Notes: generated by a model from the sequence alone, not told the origin. 64,000 bases of DNA from Lentisphaerae bacterium ADurb.Bin242 (GCA_002069785.1 MWCA01000009.1:21168-85167); one strand, 5' to 3'; positions 1 through 9,656 are shown, counted from the first letter of the stretch. A program made the numbers and translations.

Positions 1-1
1 C

Positions 2-2767
2 TACCCCTCCAAACAGACGATTGGAGATGACGGAGTTGTTCCAGTGCAGGCGCATTGGATCAAGTTTCCGAAGAATTTTCTGGCTGGCTGTCAACTGCAT
101 TTCTGTCTTGCACATTGGCGGCTTTTCCCAATGACTGTAAATTTCATCGTAGTGGCTCCACATGCAAAGACCTTTTCTGTCTTTGAGTTCCTTGACCATT
201 TCTTCTTTTGTATTCATGATTTTGTCAAACGGCAAATAGGCGGTGGCAAGGAAAGCACCATATTTCTTTGTGAAGGAATCATCCTTTTCCAACGGGGTAT
301 ATTGGATTGCTCCAAGTTCGTTTTTCTCCAATATATCATAAACTTCCGCCATTTTTACACGATTCACTCTGTCATTGATATCCATACTCCAGAGAAAGAC
401 CATATTGAAGCCGCTCTCTTTGATTTCAGGAATCCTGTCACGGAATTTCCACGCCAGTGAAAATCCCAGGGCGCAGGGGAAAAACGGGTTACCGTCTTTT
501 TCCACCATGTGGGCGAAACGATCCACACGACAATATCTCGAGGCTTTGGAAAAAACAGAAAACCTCCACGGAAGATTTATTTGATTGTCCCTGCCATCCC
601 AGTTCAGTGTCGCGCTTACGGAATACTCACCTTCAGGAAGCGCTTTGCCGGCGGCGAAGTCTCCCTGCGTGTTCAAAAACGTTTCTTTCCATTCTTTCCC
701 GCTGGAGTTCTTGAATTCGAGAGTGATTGTGGAATTGGCACGATCCTGTTTATCAAGGGCGATTACCGGGCGAAAGATATTTCCTTCACTGACAAAAGCG
801 ACATCGTATTTGTAATCGATGGAAAATATCGGCCACTTCTCCGGCAGGGTAATCGATTCGCTGTAAAGAAGAACTCCCGCTTCCCTGCATTCGAGACGCC
901 CCTCCTTTGCACCGAAAAGCACAAGCTTTCCTATATTTTCAAACAAAACCTCGCCGTTGGAATAGTTTCCTGAAAAATTGGCGGAACTGTCGATTTGGAG
1001 AGTCCATTTTGCATTAGTTGGCGCATCCGCGGGAAAAGCAAGAGTCAATTTCCGGTTTTTCCCATACTGATACTTCATTTCTCCAATGGAAACAGGGATT
1101 TTATGATGCCCCATATCCAACCGGCCAAACGCCGTGGGAGAAACGCCGTTCCACCCGCTCAGAAGCCGCGTGCGTCCTTTATGTTCCGGACGCCTGCGGA
1201 CAATATTGAATCCCCAGACTTTCGCAGAGCCGACATTGTCCATCAGTACCGGAATCGGAATGCGGATGACGGCGATCCATTTCCCCGCCTCTTTCTTTAC
1301 ATCCGCTTTCCAGGAAACGTCAATCTTCTGGCCGAGAGAATACTCTGCGAGTTTTGCGCCATCCGCATTGATTGTGAATGTCTTGTATGCCATGTTTTCG
1401 CGTCCGGGATGCGGCATGAATGAGACAGACAGGGAATCTCCGAACGGAAGCATCCATGGCGTTTCCGCCGGATAGGTCAAAAGTTTATCAATTTCAGGTT
1501 CTTCACACTCCGTCTTGATCATAATTTCATTGTCTTTCAAGGACATGGCAACTTTCGTTGACGGTGTTCCGTCCAGAAGAAAAGTGGGAGAATCGCCAAT
1601 CTTCAGGCTTTTTGCATTTTCTGCAAAAAAAGCATTCTTCCGCGCTGCAAGAATTTTCTTGAAGCGTACTTCATCACGGGAGGGAGCATAGGGGAGCTCC
1701 TTTGCTTCATAATGCAGCATAACGGCGTCAAGGTCAAGCTCCCCTTTCCCGTTTACCGTTCCGATGTAAAGTCGGTTACTCTTTGCATTTCTTTTTTTGT
1801 CGAGAACAAAATGATGTTTCTTCCATTCCGGAGTCAGGTCAAAAGAGTGGGAACTGTTTCCGAAAGCAACTTGCCCACGTTGCCCCGGCAGCACCGATTT
1901 AGCGAAGAAGGATACCGAACAAATCCGTTCCGGATCCGTAACAATGGGGGAGGTTATCATGGTATAACGCCCTGCAAGATGAAAATAATATTTCCCGTCG
2001 GGGGCGTCTTCAGCCTCGACCAGACGAGTCTTCCACTCTTGTTCAAACCATGCGGCTCCAATTGGTGAGAACAGGAAATCTGGAAAATCGCCATTCATAG
2101 TCAATTCAAATGAACTGTTGAACATCAAATTTTCTGAATCGGCGACAGTTTCCTTCGGCAGTTGCTTGTTGAATTCCGCCGCTTCTTCCGGGGTGGACTC
2201 CACAAGTTCAATATCATCAAACCACGCGGTTCCTTCCACTTTCATGACATAGATGCCAAACCAGACCTGATTGAATTTCTTGTTCGCAATAAAATATCCT
2301 GTATATTTTTTCCAGTCCTGCTTTCCCCCGCCTGCGATTAAACGGGGAAGGTCAAGTTTGGGCCAGGCGCCACGCCAATCTTTCGGCAGCACCGGCATCA
2401 GCTGTATAAACGCGCCGGGAGGCGGATTGGCTTTCATGGAGGCTTCCATGACAGGACTCAAATCGGTTTTGATCATTGCGCTGAAACGGTAGGTCTTTCC
2501 CGGAGTCAGCGTAATCCCGCCATGGGAAATAAAACCGCCTGCCCCGTGGCAGTCATAACGGGCCGCATAGTTTCCCGCATAAGCATTTCCGTCCGGCAAG
2601 AAAGATGCTTTTTTCACACCGTCTCCGCCCCATTCCGGGATCCGGCTGTAGGATGCCAGATAACCATCCTTGTCGATCTTTTCAAAATCTCCGTTTACAA
2701 CAAGATTTTCCGAAGCATTACACAGTAACGTACTGAACAGGAGGCTCCCGTATAAAAACTTTTTCAT
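2..2767 (-). CDS. Large secreted multi-CBM TIM-barrel carbohydrate-active protein, partial (C-terminus beyond left edge)
   Basis: The frame stays open from the ATG at 2767 to the window edge, about 922 residues, so the C-terminus is missing. It starts with a signal peptide (MKKFLYGSLLFSTLLCNA) after an AAAGGA ribosome site. Two CBM4/9-like jelly-roll segments follow (roughly residues 20-175 and 205-320, each beginning N-G-D-F or N-S-S-F-E). A CBM9-like segment (about 385-540) comes next. From about 755 there is the start of a (beta/alpha)8-type region with GNPFFPCALGF and GFNMVFLWSMD. The likely role is binding and hydrolysis of a plant or host glycan outside the cytoplasm; the substrate cannot be told. 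It lies 12 bases downstream of a pseudopilin gene and is the third gene of a regulator - pseudopilin - enzyme cassette. A similar CBM9-like plus TIM-barrel layout is seen in the gene at 36976. Confidence 0.7.
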   Translation of the reverse strand, partial: MKKFLYGSLLFSTLLCNASENLVVNGDFEKIDKDGYLASYSRIPEWGGDGVKKASFLPDGNAYAGNYAARYDCHGAGGFISHGGITLTPGKTYRFSAMIKTDLSPVMEASMKANPPPGAFIQLMPVLPKDWRGAWPKLDLPRLIAGGGKQDWKKYTGYFIANKKFNQVWFGIYVMKVEGTAWFDDIELVESTPEEAAEFNKQLPKETVADSENLMFNSSFELTMNGDFPDFLFSPIGAAWFEQEWKTRLVEAEDAPDGKYYFHLAGRYTMITSPIVTDPERICSVSFFAKSVLPGQRGQVAFGNSSHSFDLTPEWKKHHFVLDKKRNAKSNRLYIGTVNGKGELDLDAVMLHYEAKELPYAPSRDEVRFKKILAARKNAFFAENAKSLKIGDSPTFLLDGTPSTKVAMSLKDNEIMIKTECEEPEIDKLLTYPAETPWMLPFGDSLSVSFMPHPGRENMAYKTFTINADGAKLAEYSLGQKIDVSWKADVKKEAGKWIAVIRIPIPVLMDNVGSAKVWGFNIVRRRPEHKGRTRLLSGWNGVSPTAFGRLDMGHHKIPVSIGEMKYQYGKNRKLTLAFPADAPTNAKWTLQIDSSANFSGNYSNGEVLFENIGKLVLFGAKEGRLECREAGVLLYSESITLPEKWPIFSIDYKYDVAFVSEGNIFRPVIALDKQDRANSTITLEFKNSSGKEWKETFLNTQGDFAAGKALPEGEYSVSATLNWDGRDNQINLPWRFSVFSKASRYCRVDRFAHMVEKDGNPFFPCALGFSLAWKFRDRIPEIKESGFNMVFLWSMDINDRVNRVKMAEVYDILEKNELGAIQYTPLEKDDSFTKKYGAFLATAYLPFDKIMNTKEEMVKELKDRKGLCMWSHYDEIYSHWEKPPMCKTEMQLTASQKILRKLDPMRLHWNNSVISNRLFGGV

Positions 2768-2779
2768 TGCGTCTTTCCT

Positions 2780-3505
2780 TTATTCCGGCTTGAACTTTTT
2801 AGTTTTCATATTGTAGATCATGCATGTTTCAATATGTCCGTCAGCATACAGGAAATTTTGCTTACTCCCACCATGAGTATTCCGAATATCAACAGGATAA
2901 TCAGCATTGGTCCATGTCGAGTAAGAAAACTTGTCTGCCCCATAACCCGAATATTGAAGTGTCCAAAGAGTACGTATACCGGAAAATGATTCTCCCGCAA
3001 TTACTGTGTTCGATGAATTTTTAATGTGTTCTACTTTCAATGTAGGAGTGTATTTCGTTTCTCCCTCGCCTTCGTTTGAAAAAGGAAACATTTCTTGAAC
3101 TGCAATGTAACTCTGAACATAATATTGATCGTTGCGGAACACCGTCGCACTTAGCTTGCGTCTTGTCCCATCTGACGGACATAAAAAGATCCTGGAATAC
3201 CTTATGGACATAACTTGCCCTAATGAGCGATTCGGATGGATGTACATCCCAGCCGCCGCAGCCCAGGAAGCCCTGTTGTCCGGGCCGTCAGACGGTTTAT
3301 AGTTACACCATGCCGGCATAAATCCATTAAAATCATTATTGTATTGAACAATGGCCAGTCCAATCTGCTTTTCATTGCTGACGCAGGAAATTTTTCTGGC
3401 TGTTTCACGTGCCTGATTTAATGCAGGCAATAATAAAGCAGCCAGAATTGCAATGACCGATATTACAATCAGCAGCTCCATAAGTGTGAATTTTATCTTT
3501 CTCAT
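2780..3505 (-). CDS. Pseudopilin-type protein with prepilin N-terminal domain
   Basis: This 241-residue protein has the type II secretion/type IV pilin N-terminal helix ([20 protein letters not shown], residues 6-25) with the conserved Glu at +5, then [17 protein letters not shown], typical of the Lentisphaerae/Planctomycetes pseudopilin family. Near the C-terminus is an H-X10-DG motif ([14 protein letters not shown]), close to the H-X9-DG signature. The residue before the Phe is Lys, not the usual Gly. It is expected to be membrane-anchored, then cleaved and methylated by a prepilin peptidase and assembled in a pseudopilus. It starts 4 bases after the GntR stop codon and is followed 12 bases later by the secreted enzyme, so all three are probably co-transcribed. 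Base composition is AT-rich compared with most of the window. Confidence 0.85.
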   Translation of the reverse strand: MRKIKFTLMELLIVISVIAILAALLLPALNQARETARKISCVSNEKQIGLAIVQYNNDFNGFMPAWCNYKPSDGPDNRASWAAAAGMYIHPNRSLGQVMSIRYSRIFLCPSDGTRRKLSATVFRNDQYYVQSYIAVQEMFPFSNEGEGETKYTPTLKVEHIKNSSNTVIAGESFSGIRTLWTLQYSGYGADKFSYSTWTNADYPVDIRNTHGGSKQNFLYADGHIETCMIYNMKTKKFKPE

Positions 3506-3509
3506 TTCT

Positions 3510-4535
3510 TCATTTCTCCATTGGATATGATTTTAATTTGTATTCTGAAATGGAAACAACTGTTCGTGGAGACAAAGGATTTGCGGTGGCATGACGAATG
3601 ATGCAGTAGATTTGCCGGAAAAAAATTGTTTCTGATTCATGAGTCTGGCGCATAACATACAGGCGTTTTTGAATTCCATGTCCAAAACGATAAAATAACT
3701 CTGCATAAGAACTTCCGATATCTATGATCGGACAGTCTCCAAATCCGGCGAAAGTGCTTTTCCTGATCATATCATCAATCCGCCGCTTTATTTCTGAAGG
3801 AAACGCACTTCTGAATCCATGCGGCAGCTCACAGGCGAAATACTCAATTCCGAGCCGTGTGGCGGTCTCACAAAAACCACGCATTGTTTCACGATAAAAG
3901 AAATAATCATTTTCTCCGCAAAGATATACGGCCTTCCTGCTGGCAGTCTCTTCGATCAGTTGCTTCGCGGCAGCTGCACCCACCGAATAGTTGTCTCCCG
4001 TCACCTGAAACAAGGAAGTGTGAATTCGCTCCGGTTTGGCAAAATCCCCGATAAAAACGACAGGGAATGGAAGTTTCTTGTAAAATTCCAAATCTCGTTC
4101 CGTATATAAAGGTGCACATACCAAGATACAATCGGGCTTGAATTTATTGATGATTCCATCTAGTTCTGCAAATCTTTTGTAATAGTCAATCGTGTAGCAG
4201 CAAAACTCAATGTCCGGAGATCTGTTTTCCGGCAAAAGTATTTGCAGAAGAGAAGATATATAGGCATTGGTTTTCTCTGGAATAAGAATCAACGCAAGAA
4301 TGTTTGTACGCTGCCTTTTTTCCTTTACAAAAATGCCGGAACGAGGATAGCGTTCAACCATTTTTTCAGATTCCAAAATGTCCATTGCATCCATTATAAC
4401 CTTTTGGCTGACGTCAAAACGAGTTGCCAATGTCCGGATAGAACTGAATTTTGTACCGGGTGACAGAATTCCAGAAGAAATTTCCTCTGCCAATTTATCT
4501 GCCACACTCCGGCTCTTTGCTATATATGACTTCAT
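3510..4535 (-). CDS. GntR-family regulator with LacI-like sensor domain
   Basis: This 341-residue protein has an N-terminal GntR winged helix (residues 1-70: [37 protein letters not shown]) and a C-terminal periplasmic-binding-protein-like domain ([20 protein letters not shown], and [13 protein letters not shown]). Such chimeras bind a sugar-type ligand and release or bind an operator. I chose the ATG at 4535: it has an AAGGA site 10 bases upstream, while an upstream in-frame TTG at 4613 lies beyond the strong promoter at 4561-4589 and cannot be on the transcript. It is the first gene of the cassette with the pseudopilin and the giant secreted enzyme and probably controls them, responding to the enzyme's product (inference). 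Confidence 0.85.
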   Translation of the reverse strand: MKSYIAKSRSVADKLAEEISSGILSPGTKFSSIRTLATRFDVSQKVIMDAMDILESEKMVERYPRSGIFVKEKRQRTNILALILIPEKTNAYISSLLQILLPENRSPDIEFCCYTIDYYKRFAELDGIINKFKPDCILVCAPLYTERDLEFYKKLPFPVVFIGDFAKPERIHTSLFQVTGDNYSVGAAAAKQLIEETASRKAVYLCGENDYFFYRETMRGFCETATRLGIEYFACELPHGFRSAFPSEIKRRIDDMIRKSTFAGFGDCPIIDIGSSYAELFYRFGHGIQKRLYVMRQTHESETIFFRQIYCIIRHATANPLSPRTVVSISEYKLKSYPMEK

Positions 4536-4560
4536 CGCTGTCGTATCCTTTCTTATAATA

Positions 4561-4589
4561 ATTTTAATGCAAAGGTATGTAGTTGTCAA
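4561..4589 (-). promoter_or_regulatory. Sigma-70-type promoter of the left cassette
   Basis: Read on the minus strand there is a -35 TTGACA (4589-4584), a 17-base spacer, and a -10 TAAAAT (4566-4561), about 26 bases before the GntR start codon. This is a near-consensus promoter and fixes the regulator's start at 4535. Confidence 0.75.
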
Positions 4590-4714
4590 GCCATGAAGAA
4601 GAATATAGCTCAAGAAAAACTGAAAATTCTTAATTAAAGATATGAAACTGTACTAAAAAAAAGGTTGCAGATATTCCATTTAATTGTAAATTATTGATTC
4701 CGGACTTCCGGATA

Positions 4715-4742
4715 TTGATTTCCTGATATTGCATATTATATT
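4715..4742 (+). promoter_or_regulatory. Possible promoter of the AraC-type gene
   Basis: TTGATT (4715-4720), a 16-base spacer and TATATT (4737-4742) precede the start at 4763. The region is AT-rich, so chance matches are easy. Confidence 0.4.
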
Positions 4743-4762
4743 TTCTTTATATCGAAAAGGAA

Positions 4763-5602
4763 ATGCCAGAAAAAGACAAAGAAATGTCAATTTTTTCAAT
4801 CAATCATTTTTATGGGCAGGATTTGCCCGCTCCCGATGTACAAATAACCCAGTACGGGTATGTCAGCAGCATGAACTTCTGGACGTACCGGAATCGTTCC
4901 TCGCCCTTCTGGTATTTGTGGCTGAACGAGACACGCAGCGCCTATCTGGAATTCACCGGGAAAAGGATCGAGCTCCAACCGGAGTTTTTTGTGCTCATCC
5001 CTCCGTTCACTCTGTTTTCCACCTGCGATGAAAAAGAAGACCTTTCTCAATTCTACATTCATTTCCAGGGCGGCTCCATTCTTCCCCACGTCAAACGGGA
5101 ACCGATCGTGATTCCATTCTCAACCATCATCGATAAACCGGCCGAAAAATTCTTCGACGAAATGCGCGCGGAAGATCCAAACGCAGGAAGACTTTCCATC
5201 AAACTCTACAGCATCGTCTACAAAGTCATCGAATCGATTCCCCCGGAAGCCGTTCTGTCGCCCGGCGAACGGCACATGGACGAACGGGTCCGTCTTGCAT
5301 TGAATTATATCAGCGGCAATCTCCGGAGAAAATACCTTTACGATGAATTCTGCCGGGTCAACCACATTTCCGCCAACAACCTGATCCGCATCTTCAAAAG
5401 GGACATCGGCATGACTCCCCAGCAGTATCAGCTGATCCGGAGAATCGAGGAAGCGAAGAACCTTCTTTCCGTTTCAGACGAATCGATCGACGAGATCGCG
5501 GACGCCACCGGTTTTGCCGACCGCTATCACTTCTCGAAGACTTTCAAACGCATTGCCCATGTCACGCCGGTCACATTCAGAAACGCATTCCGGAAAAAAT
5601 AA
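4763..5602 (+). CDS. AraC-family transcriptional regulator
   Basis: This 279-residue protein has an N-terminal cupin-like sensing region (residues 10-110) and a C-terminal AraC double helix-turn-helix (about 180-279: LYDEFCRVNHISANNLIRIF, then the second helix with IDEIADATGFADRYHFSKTF). It is divergent from the left cassette and could co-regulate it, responding to a sugar (inference). The start is uncertain: the purine-rich AAAAGGA lies only one to two bases before the ATG at 4763, and a second ATG at 4784 has no good ribosome site. Its stop codon TAA (5600-5602) coincides with the first bases of a repeat element terminus. GC content is higher than in the adjacent cassette. Confidence 0.85.
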   Translation: MPEKDKEMSIFSINHFYGQDLPAPDVQITQYGYVSSMNFWTYRNRSSPFWYLWLNETRSAYLEFTGKRIELQPEFFVLIPPFTLFSTCDEKEDLSQFYIHFQGGSILPHVKREPIVIPFSTIIDKPAEKFFDEMRAEDPNAGRLSIKLYSIVYKVIESIPPEAVLSPGERHMDERVRLALNYISGNLRRKYLYDEFCRVNHISANNLIRIFKRDIGMTPQQYQLIRRIEEAKNLLSVSDESIDEIADATGFADRYHFSKTFKRIAHVTPVTFRNAFRKK

Positions 5603-5702
5603 TACCAATTTTCTATCTTAAGGATAGTAAACAGTCCCATTGAGCTCAACGCATTTTTTGTATTGCGAGGTTCCGGGTAGGCTCGGCAGTCCCCTGCAGA
5701 AC
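5600..5702 (+). repeat. Left end and one arm of a repeat element, degenerate copy
   Basis: Bases 5600-5630 match the left terminus of the intact element at 59109 (TAATAyCAATTT, then ATCnTAAGGATAGTAA) with about five differences. Bases 5676-5702 match the reverse complement of its internal hairpin arm (GGTAGGyTCGGCAGTCCC). The copy has lost a recognisable matching right arm. The element terminus supplies the AraC stop codon. A weak right-end match, ATTGTTGTAA, lies at 6201-6210; if real, this copy would span 5600-6210 and enclose the transposase remnant. Confidence 0.55.
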
Positions 5703-5803
5703 TCTATAGTTTGGCGTTTTTCATGGGTTCCTGAGATGGATATTTGAGTGTGAAAAGTTCATGGTTGCTTTATTTTATGGGCTTCGATGACATCTAGTCG
5801 GGT

Positions 5804-6120
5804 TCACGCAGACTTCTTTTGTTGCAATGAAGTCTCTTTTCTGAAATTGACCTCGATCTGCCAACGGGAAATGTAGCGACTCAAAATATCCCGGGAGCTC
5901 ATCCAACGATTTATCGGGACTCCTCTGGACGGACAACCGGATAGCAACGACACGCGGGAATACCACCACCTATCGGGATGCATCGGGTAAGACGACGGAT
6001 ACGGCCACGGTTGTAAACACAAGAAGCGGTTCAAGAACAATCTATCATGACTCCAAACGGGCAAACCACTTCGACTTCCACCTCCAAGGCGGGAACATCC
6101 CCCTCGCCGATCCTTTGCAA
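5804..6120 (-). pseudogene. Remnant of a DDE (IS4-like) transposase
   Basis: On the minus strand a short frame ends with SRDILSRYISRWQIEVNFRK, which matches the Y-x2-RW-x-IE-x2-FR signature near the C-terminus of IS4-type transposases. The preceding part of that family's fold continues only in another frame (VVAIRLSVQRSPDKS), and further upstream stops interrupt all frames, so the gene is decayed. No start codon, no full DDE set and no clear terminal repeats can be assigned. The stretch 5603-6236 holds no intact gene. It lies between a partial repeat element and tRNA-Pro, suggesting a former integration spot. Confidence 0.5.
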
Positions 6121-6236
6121 ATAATTCGCACGAAAGAGAAATTTCATTTTATTCTGGCACTATAACAGTATCCAAAACGCTAATTCATCCTATGAAACCA
6201 ATTGTTGTAAGCTATTTAATTGGGGCAGATTATAGA

Positions 6237-6312
6237 TGGTCGGGGTAATGAGACTTGAACTCATGACCTTCTGCTCCCAAAGCAGACGCGCTACCAACTG
6301 CGCTATACCCCG
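6237..6312 (-). tRNA. tRNA-Pro (anticodon TGG), CCA encoded
   Basis: On the minus strand a 76-base cloverleaf can be folded. The acceptor stem CGGGGTA pairs with TACCCCG, followed by A and an encoded CCA. The D arm is GCGC-AGTTGGTA-GCGC. The anticodon stem TCTGC/GCAGA carries the loop TTTGGGA, giving anticodon TGG (reads CCA, proline). The T arm has loop TTCAAGT. All parts have normal length. Confidence 0.95.
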
Positions 6313-6524
6313 AATCAAGCCGTTTCAAGCGGGATAAAATAGCACTCTTTCAGCAAAAGAAAAGCCGGGAACCCGTTTTTTATGATAAAAACCCGGAAGT
6401 CGCTTCCGGAGAATGGTTTCATATTGTCCATTTAAATACTATAAAATTCTTCCGAACCGTCTCTCCGGGAATTGTTTTCTTTCAAAGAAGCTGTACAATA
6501 CTCCTCATGAAAGGAATCCATCCC

Positions 6525-7613
6525 ATGCGAAAACTGTTTTCCGAAAAGATGCTTGACCGCGCGGGGGAGCGTCCTTTGTATCTTCAGGTTTATGAGGCGA
6601 TCCGGAAATTCGCCATGTCCTCCAGGGCGGATAAAACCGAGCTTCTGCCAACGACCGCGGAGTTGGCCGCCGCATTCGGGGTCGGAGAGAATACGATCCG
6701 GGCGGCGATGCGTCTGCTGGCGGACGAACAGATCGTCTGCCGGATCAAACACCGGGGCACCGTTCTGACCGCGCGCCAGAATCCGGCCGATCCGCAGGCG
6801 AACTCCCGGTCGCTGGCCCTCGTCTTTCCGACCCGCGGCGGCATCTGGAAGGAGACCATCGAAGCCATGCAGGACGAGGCGGTCCGGAACGGGTGCAGCC
6901 TGGACCTGTATCTTTATGACTGGAGAAATCTGAACGACGAACAGCGCGCCGTCGCCCGCGCGGTCCGGCACTGCGCCGGACTGGTTCTGTATCCGAATTC
7001 CATCGGCAACGACGACCCGCTGATCCGGGAGCTCGAGAACCGGAAATATCCGTTGGTGCTGTTCTGTCTCTTCTTCGAGAAAATCAACTGCAACATTGTC
7101 GCCAACAACAATTTTCAAGGGGCAAAGGACTTGACGGAGGCCCTGTTCGCCCGGAACTGCCGGAAAATCGCCCTGATCGGGGAATACGGACATCTTCAGA
7201 CCATGCGTTCACGAATCGAAGGCTACCGCAAGGCGCATGAGGAATTTTCCCTGGAGGCGGACCCCCGGCTCCTGTTTCTCCGGACCGATTCAATGTCATT
7301 TTCCGATGAACTCACCCGTTTCCTGTCGGAGACCCGGCCCGACGCGGTGATCTGTCCCAATCCCGCGTTTCTTCCAGGCCTCCGGAGCGTTGCGGCCAAA
7401 CTTCACCTCGCCCCTCTTCAATACGGCCTGTTTCATTTTTCGGGCGTCATCTCCCCTGCCCCGGCGGACGATGTCGCATCGGCGGTCATCCAGACGGAGG
7501 AGCTCGGCCGGGCCGCCATCGAACTGCTCTGTCATCAGATCCGGAACCGGTCGTCAGCCCGGCGAAAGATCATTTTGAATATGAAAATAGAAACCTCTGA
7601 AAAGAAGGAATGA
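6525..7613 (+). CDS. GntR-family regulator with LacI-like sensor domain
   Basis: About 362 residues. The N-terminal GntR winged helix (residues 10-75) contains RPLYLQVYEAI, LPTTAELAAAFGVGENTIRA and IVCRIKHRGTVL. The rest resembles a type 1 periplasmic-binding fold (SLALVFPTRGGIWKETIEAM; GLVLYPNSIGNDDPLI; KIALIGEYGH). The start at 6525 is preferred because AAAGGA lies nine bases upstream; an ATG at 6507 has no ribosome site. The stop is six bases before the glycosidase gene at 7620, so the two are co-transcribed and the regulator likely senses a product of that enzyme (inference). Confidence 0.85.
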   Translation: MRKLFSEKMLDRAGERPLYLQVYEAIRKFAMSSRADKTELLPTTAELAAAFGVGENTIRAAMRLLADEQIVCRIKHRGTVLTARQNPADPQANSRSLALVFPTRGGIWKETIEAMQDEAVRNGCSLDLYLYDWRNLNDEQRAVARAVRHCAGLVLYPNSIGNDDPLIRELENRKYPLVLFCLFFEKINCNIVANNNFQGAKDLTEALFARNCRKIALIGEYGHLQTMRSRIEGYRKAHEEFSLEADPRLLFLRTDSMSFSDELTRFLSETRPDAVICPNPAFLPGLRSVAAKLHLAPLQYGLFHFSGVISPAPADDVASAVIQTEELGRAAIELLCHQIRNRSSARRKIILNMKIETSEKKE

Positions 7614-7619
7614 ACGCTC

Positions 7620-9554
7620 ATGACGACCCCTCCGTTTCTTGCCTACCGCTCTTTTTACACGCCTTTGAACACCCTCGAAAAATTCGGAAAAACCGGCTAT
7701 GACACGGTCTGCATTTTCCCGGCCCATACGGTCAATTCACGCGGCACGCCGTATTCGCAATATCCGCCGGTCTGGCTCTGGTACGACCGTCTCAATTTTG
7801 CACCGCTGGACGACATGATCCACGACATCGGCCGCGCCATGCCCGGTGCGAAATTCCTCTGCATGATCGACTTGAACTCGCCCGCGTGGCTGGAACACAT
7901 GAACAGTTATTCCTGTTCCGACACCTTCAACAATCTCGGGAAAGCCGTCCATAACCGGGGATGGATCGAACCCACCCGGAAATATCTGGAAGAATTTCTC
8001 ACTTATACGGAAAACAGATACGGCGACCGGATTCTCGCCTATATTCTCGCGTGCGGCGCCACGGACGAATGGTATGACTATTCCAACGGCGCGGAGTCTC
8101 CGGAACGGCGCGCCGCCTGGCGGAAATGGTGTGTGGAACGAGGCTTGCCGGACCCCGTCGACATCCCGCCGGAATCGCAGCGGAACGGTCCGCTCATGGA
8201 AGCTTTCCTGAACCGTCCCGCCGAAGGAAAGGACCCGCTTGACTACTGGAAATTCTGTCATGAACAGAGAAACGCGCCTCTCGGCCCGGTGGAAAATTAT
8301 GTCCGCGATCCGGGAAAAAACGGAAGGGCCGCGGACTACTGGAAATTCTGCAACGAAACCATTGCCGACACGATCCTTTCGTTTGCGGGAACCGCCCGGA
8401 AAATCATCCGGAAAGAAACACAGATCGGCTGTTTTTACGGGTATATTCTGGAGAAAACGCTCCGGACGCTGGTTTCCTGCGGACATCTCGAATATGAGAA
8501 GGTGCTGGATTCGCCGGACATCGATTTCCTGATCAGTCCCGGGACCTATACGGACCGTCAGATCGGCGGCGGCAGCGGGTTCCTGATCCCGAACGGGACC
8601 GCCCGTGTGCGGGGAAAACGCCTGCTCCACGAATGCGACCAGCGCACCCACACCTACAATTCCTACCTGACGCCCGACATCAATCTCCGGCTCAATTCGG
8701 CCTGGCCGGATGAGAAATCCACGGTGGCCGGGCTCAAGCGCGAGGCGGCGCTCGGACTTCTCAAAGGGACGCATCTCTGGTGGTTCGACATGTGGGGTGA
8801 TTATTATCAGGGCGAGGCGGTGCTCAAGACCCTCGAAAAAATCCGGGAGCTATGGGGGCGTTACGGAGGTCAGCCGCTGCCCGGCGCTTCGGAAATCGCG
8901 CTGATCGCGGACTCGGAAAGCACGTATTATCTGGATGAAAATCACCCGAAAGCTTCGTCGGTCTATCTCCAGCTGCGCAACAAACTCAACTACATCGGCG
9001 CACCGTTCGAGGTCTATTCCATCCGCGACATACCGAAGATCAAGGATTTCGACCGCTGCAAGCTCGCGATCTTCCCCGCCCTGTTCGAGCTCACCCCCGA
9101 AAAGATGGAGATTCTAACCCGGTATGTAATGAAGGACAACCGTTCCGTGTTATGGCTGACCGCGCCGGGCGTCATTCAAAACGGGATGTTCGACAAGAAC
9201 AACTGCGAAAAACTGACCTCCTTCCCCTGCGAGCTCGCGGGGCTTCAATACCGCGTCATGAAAGACTGGAACTCCTGGTATCTCTACGATTTCTCTGAAT
9301 TGAGTGTGGCCCGGTTCAAGGAAATTGCGAAAAAATCCGGAGTTCTTCTTTACACCGACACGGAAAATCCGGTGTATGCGGAAGGAAACCTTCTGGCGCT
9401 CCATACGAAAGACGGCGGCCGGCTGTCCTTGCGTGTACCGGATCCCTTCAAGAAAGCCCGGGAACTTTTCACCGACCGGGAAACCGTCATCGAAAACGGA
9501 ATCTTCTCCTACGATTTCGCCGCGCCGGACACCGCGTTGTTCGAGCTGTCCTGA
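7620..9554 (+). CDS. GH42-like (beta-galactosidase-type) glycoside hydrolase, cytoplasmic
   Basis: This 644-residue protein has no signal peptide, so it should act on imported oligosaccharides. An N-terminal (beta/alpha)8-type region (about 1-430) contains PAWLEHMNSY, a possible acid/base segment CGATDEWYDYSNG (Glu near 150) and LLHECDQRTHTYNSY (possible nucleophile Glu near 340), resembling the E-x-D-x-RT motif of GH42-like proteins from Planctomycetes and Lentisphaerae. Residues 440-560 look like the trimerisation/amidotransferase-like middle domain of GH42 (IALIADSESTYYL; KLAIFPALFELTPEKMEIL). The substrate is unknown. A GAAGGA ribosome site overlaps the end of the GntR gene. The exact GH family cannot be settled by eye. 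Confidence 0.65.
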   Translation: MTTPPFLAYRSFYTPLNTLEKFGKTGYDTVCIFPAHTVNSRGTPYSQYPPVWLWYDRLNFAPLDDMIHDIGRAMPGAKFLCMIDLNSPAWLEHMNSYSCSDTFNNLGKAVHNRGWIEPTRKYLEEFLTYTENRYGDRILAYILACGATDEWYDYSNGAESPERRAAWRKWCVERGLPDPVDIPPESQRNGPLMEAFLNRPAEGKDPLDYWKFCHEQRNAPLGPVENYVRDPGKNGRAADYWKFCNETIADTILSFAGTARKIIRKETQIGCFYGYILEKTLRTLVSCGHLEYEKVLDSPDIDFLISPGTYTDRQIGGGSGFLIPNGTARVRGKRLLHECDQRTHTYNSYLTPDINLRLNSAWPDEKSTVAGLKREAALGLLKGTHLWWFDMWGDYYQGEAVLKTLEKIRELWGRYGGQPLPGASEIALIADSESTYYLDENHPKASSVYLQLRNKLNYIGAPFEVYSIRDIPKIKDFDRCKLAIFPALFELTPEKMEILTRYVMKDNRSVLWLTAPGVIQNGMFDKNNCEKLTSFPCELAGLQYRVMKDWNSWYLYDFSELSVARFKEIAKKSGVLLYTDTENPVYAEGNLLALHTKDGGRLSLRVPDPFKKARELFTDRETVIENGIFSYDFAAPDTALFELS

Positions 9555-9628
9555 CCTTTTCCGCACCTCTCCCGGCAGGTGAAAAAACCGAATTTCGAGG
9601 CTGTTTTCCTGTCTGGAACCATCTTCCC

Positions 9629-9656
9629 TTGAAAAGCGGAATTACCGGTGTATATT
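9629..9656 (+). promoter_or_regulatory. Promoter of the UroD-like/LacI operon
   Basis: TTGAAA (9629-9634), 16-base spacer and TATATT (9651-9656) lie upstream of the gene at 9717. A perfect 8-base palindrome ACACGTGT (9672-9679) lies just downstream and is a possible operator for the LacI protein encoded in the same operon. Confidence 0.55.

Noticed and set aside
4536..4613. N-terminal extension of the GntR protein from a TTG at 4613
   Set aside because: It would begin upstream of the promoter -35 box; the ATG at 4535 has a proper ribosome site.
9574..9597. Hairpin CACCT ... AGGTG after the GH42-like gene as a terminator
   Set aside because: It is followed by A residues on the plus strand, not T; it does not fit an intrinsic terminator for this gene.
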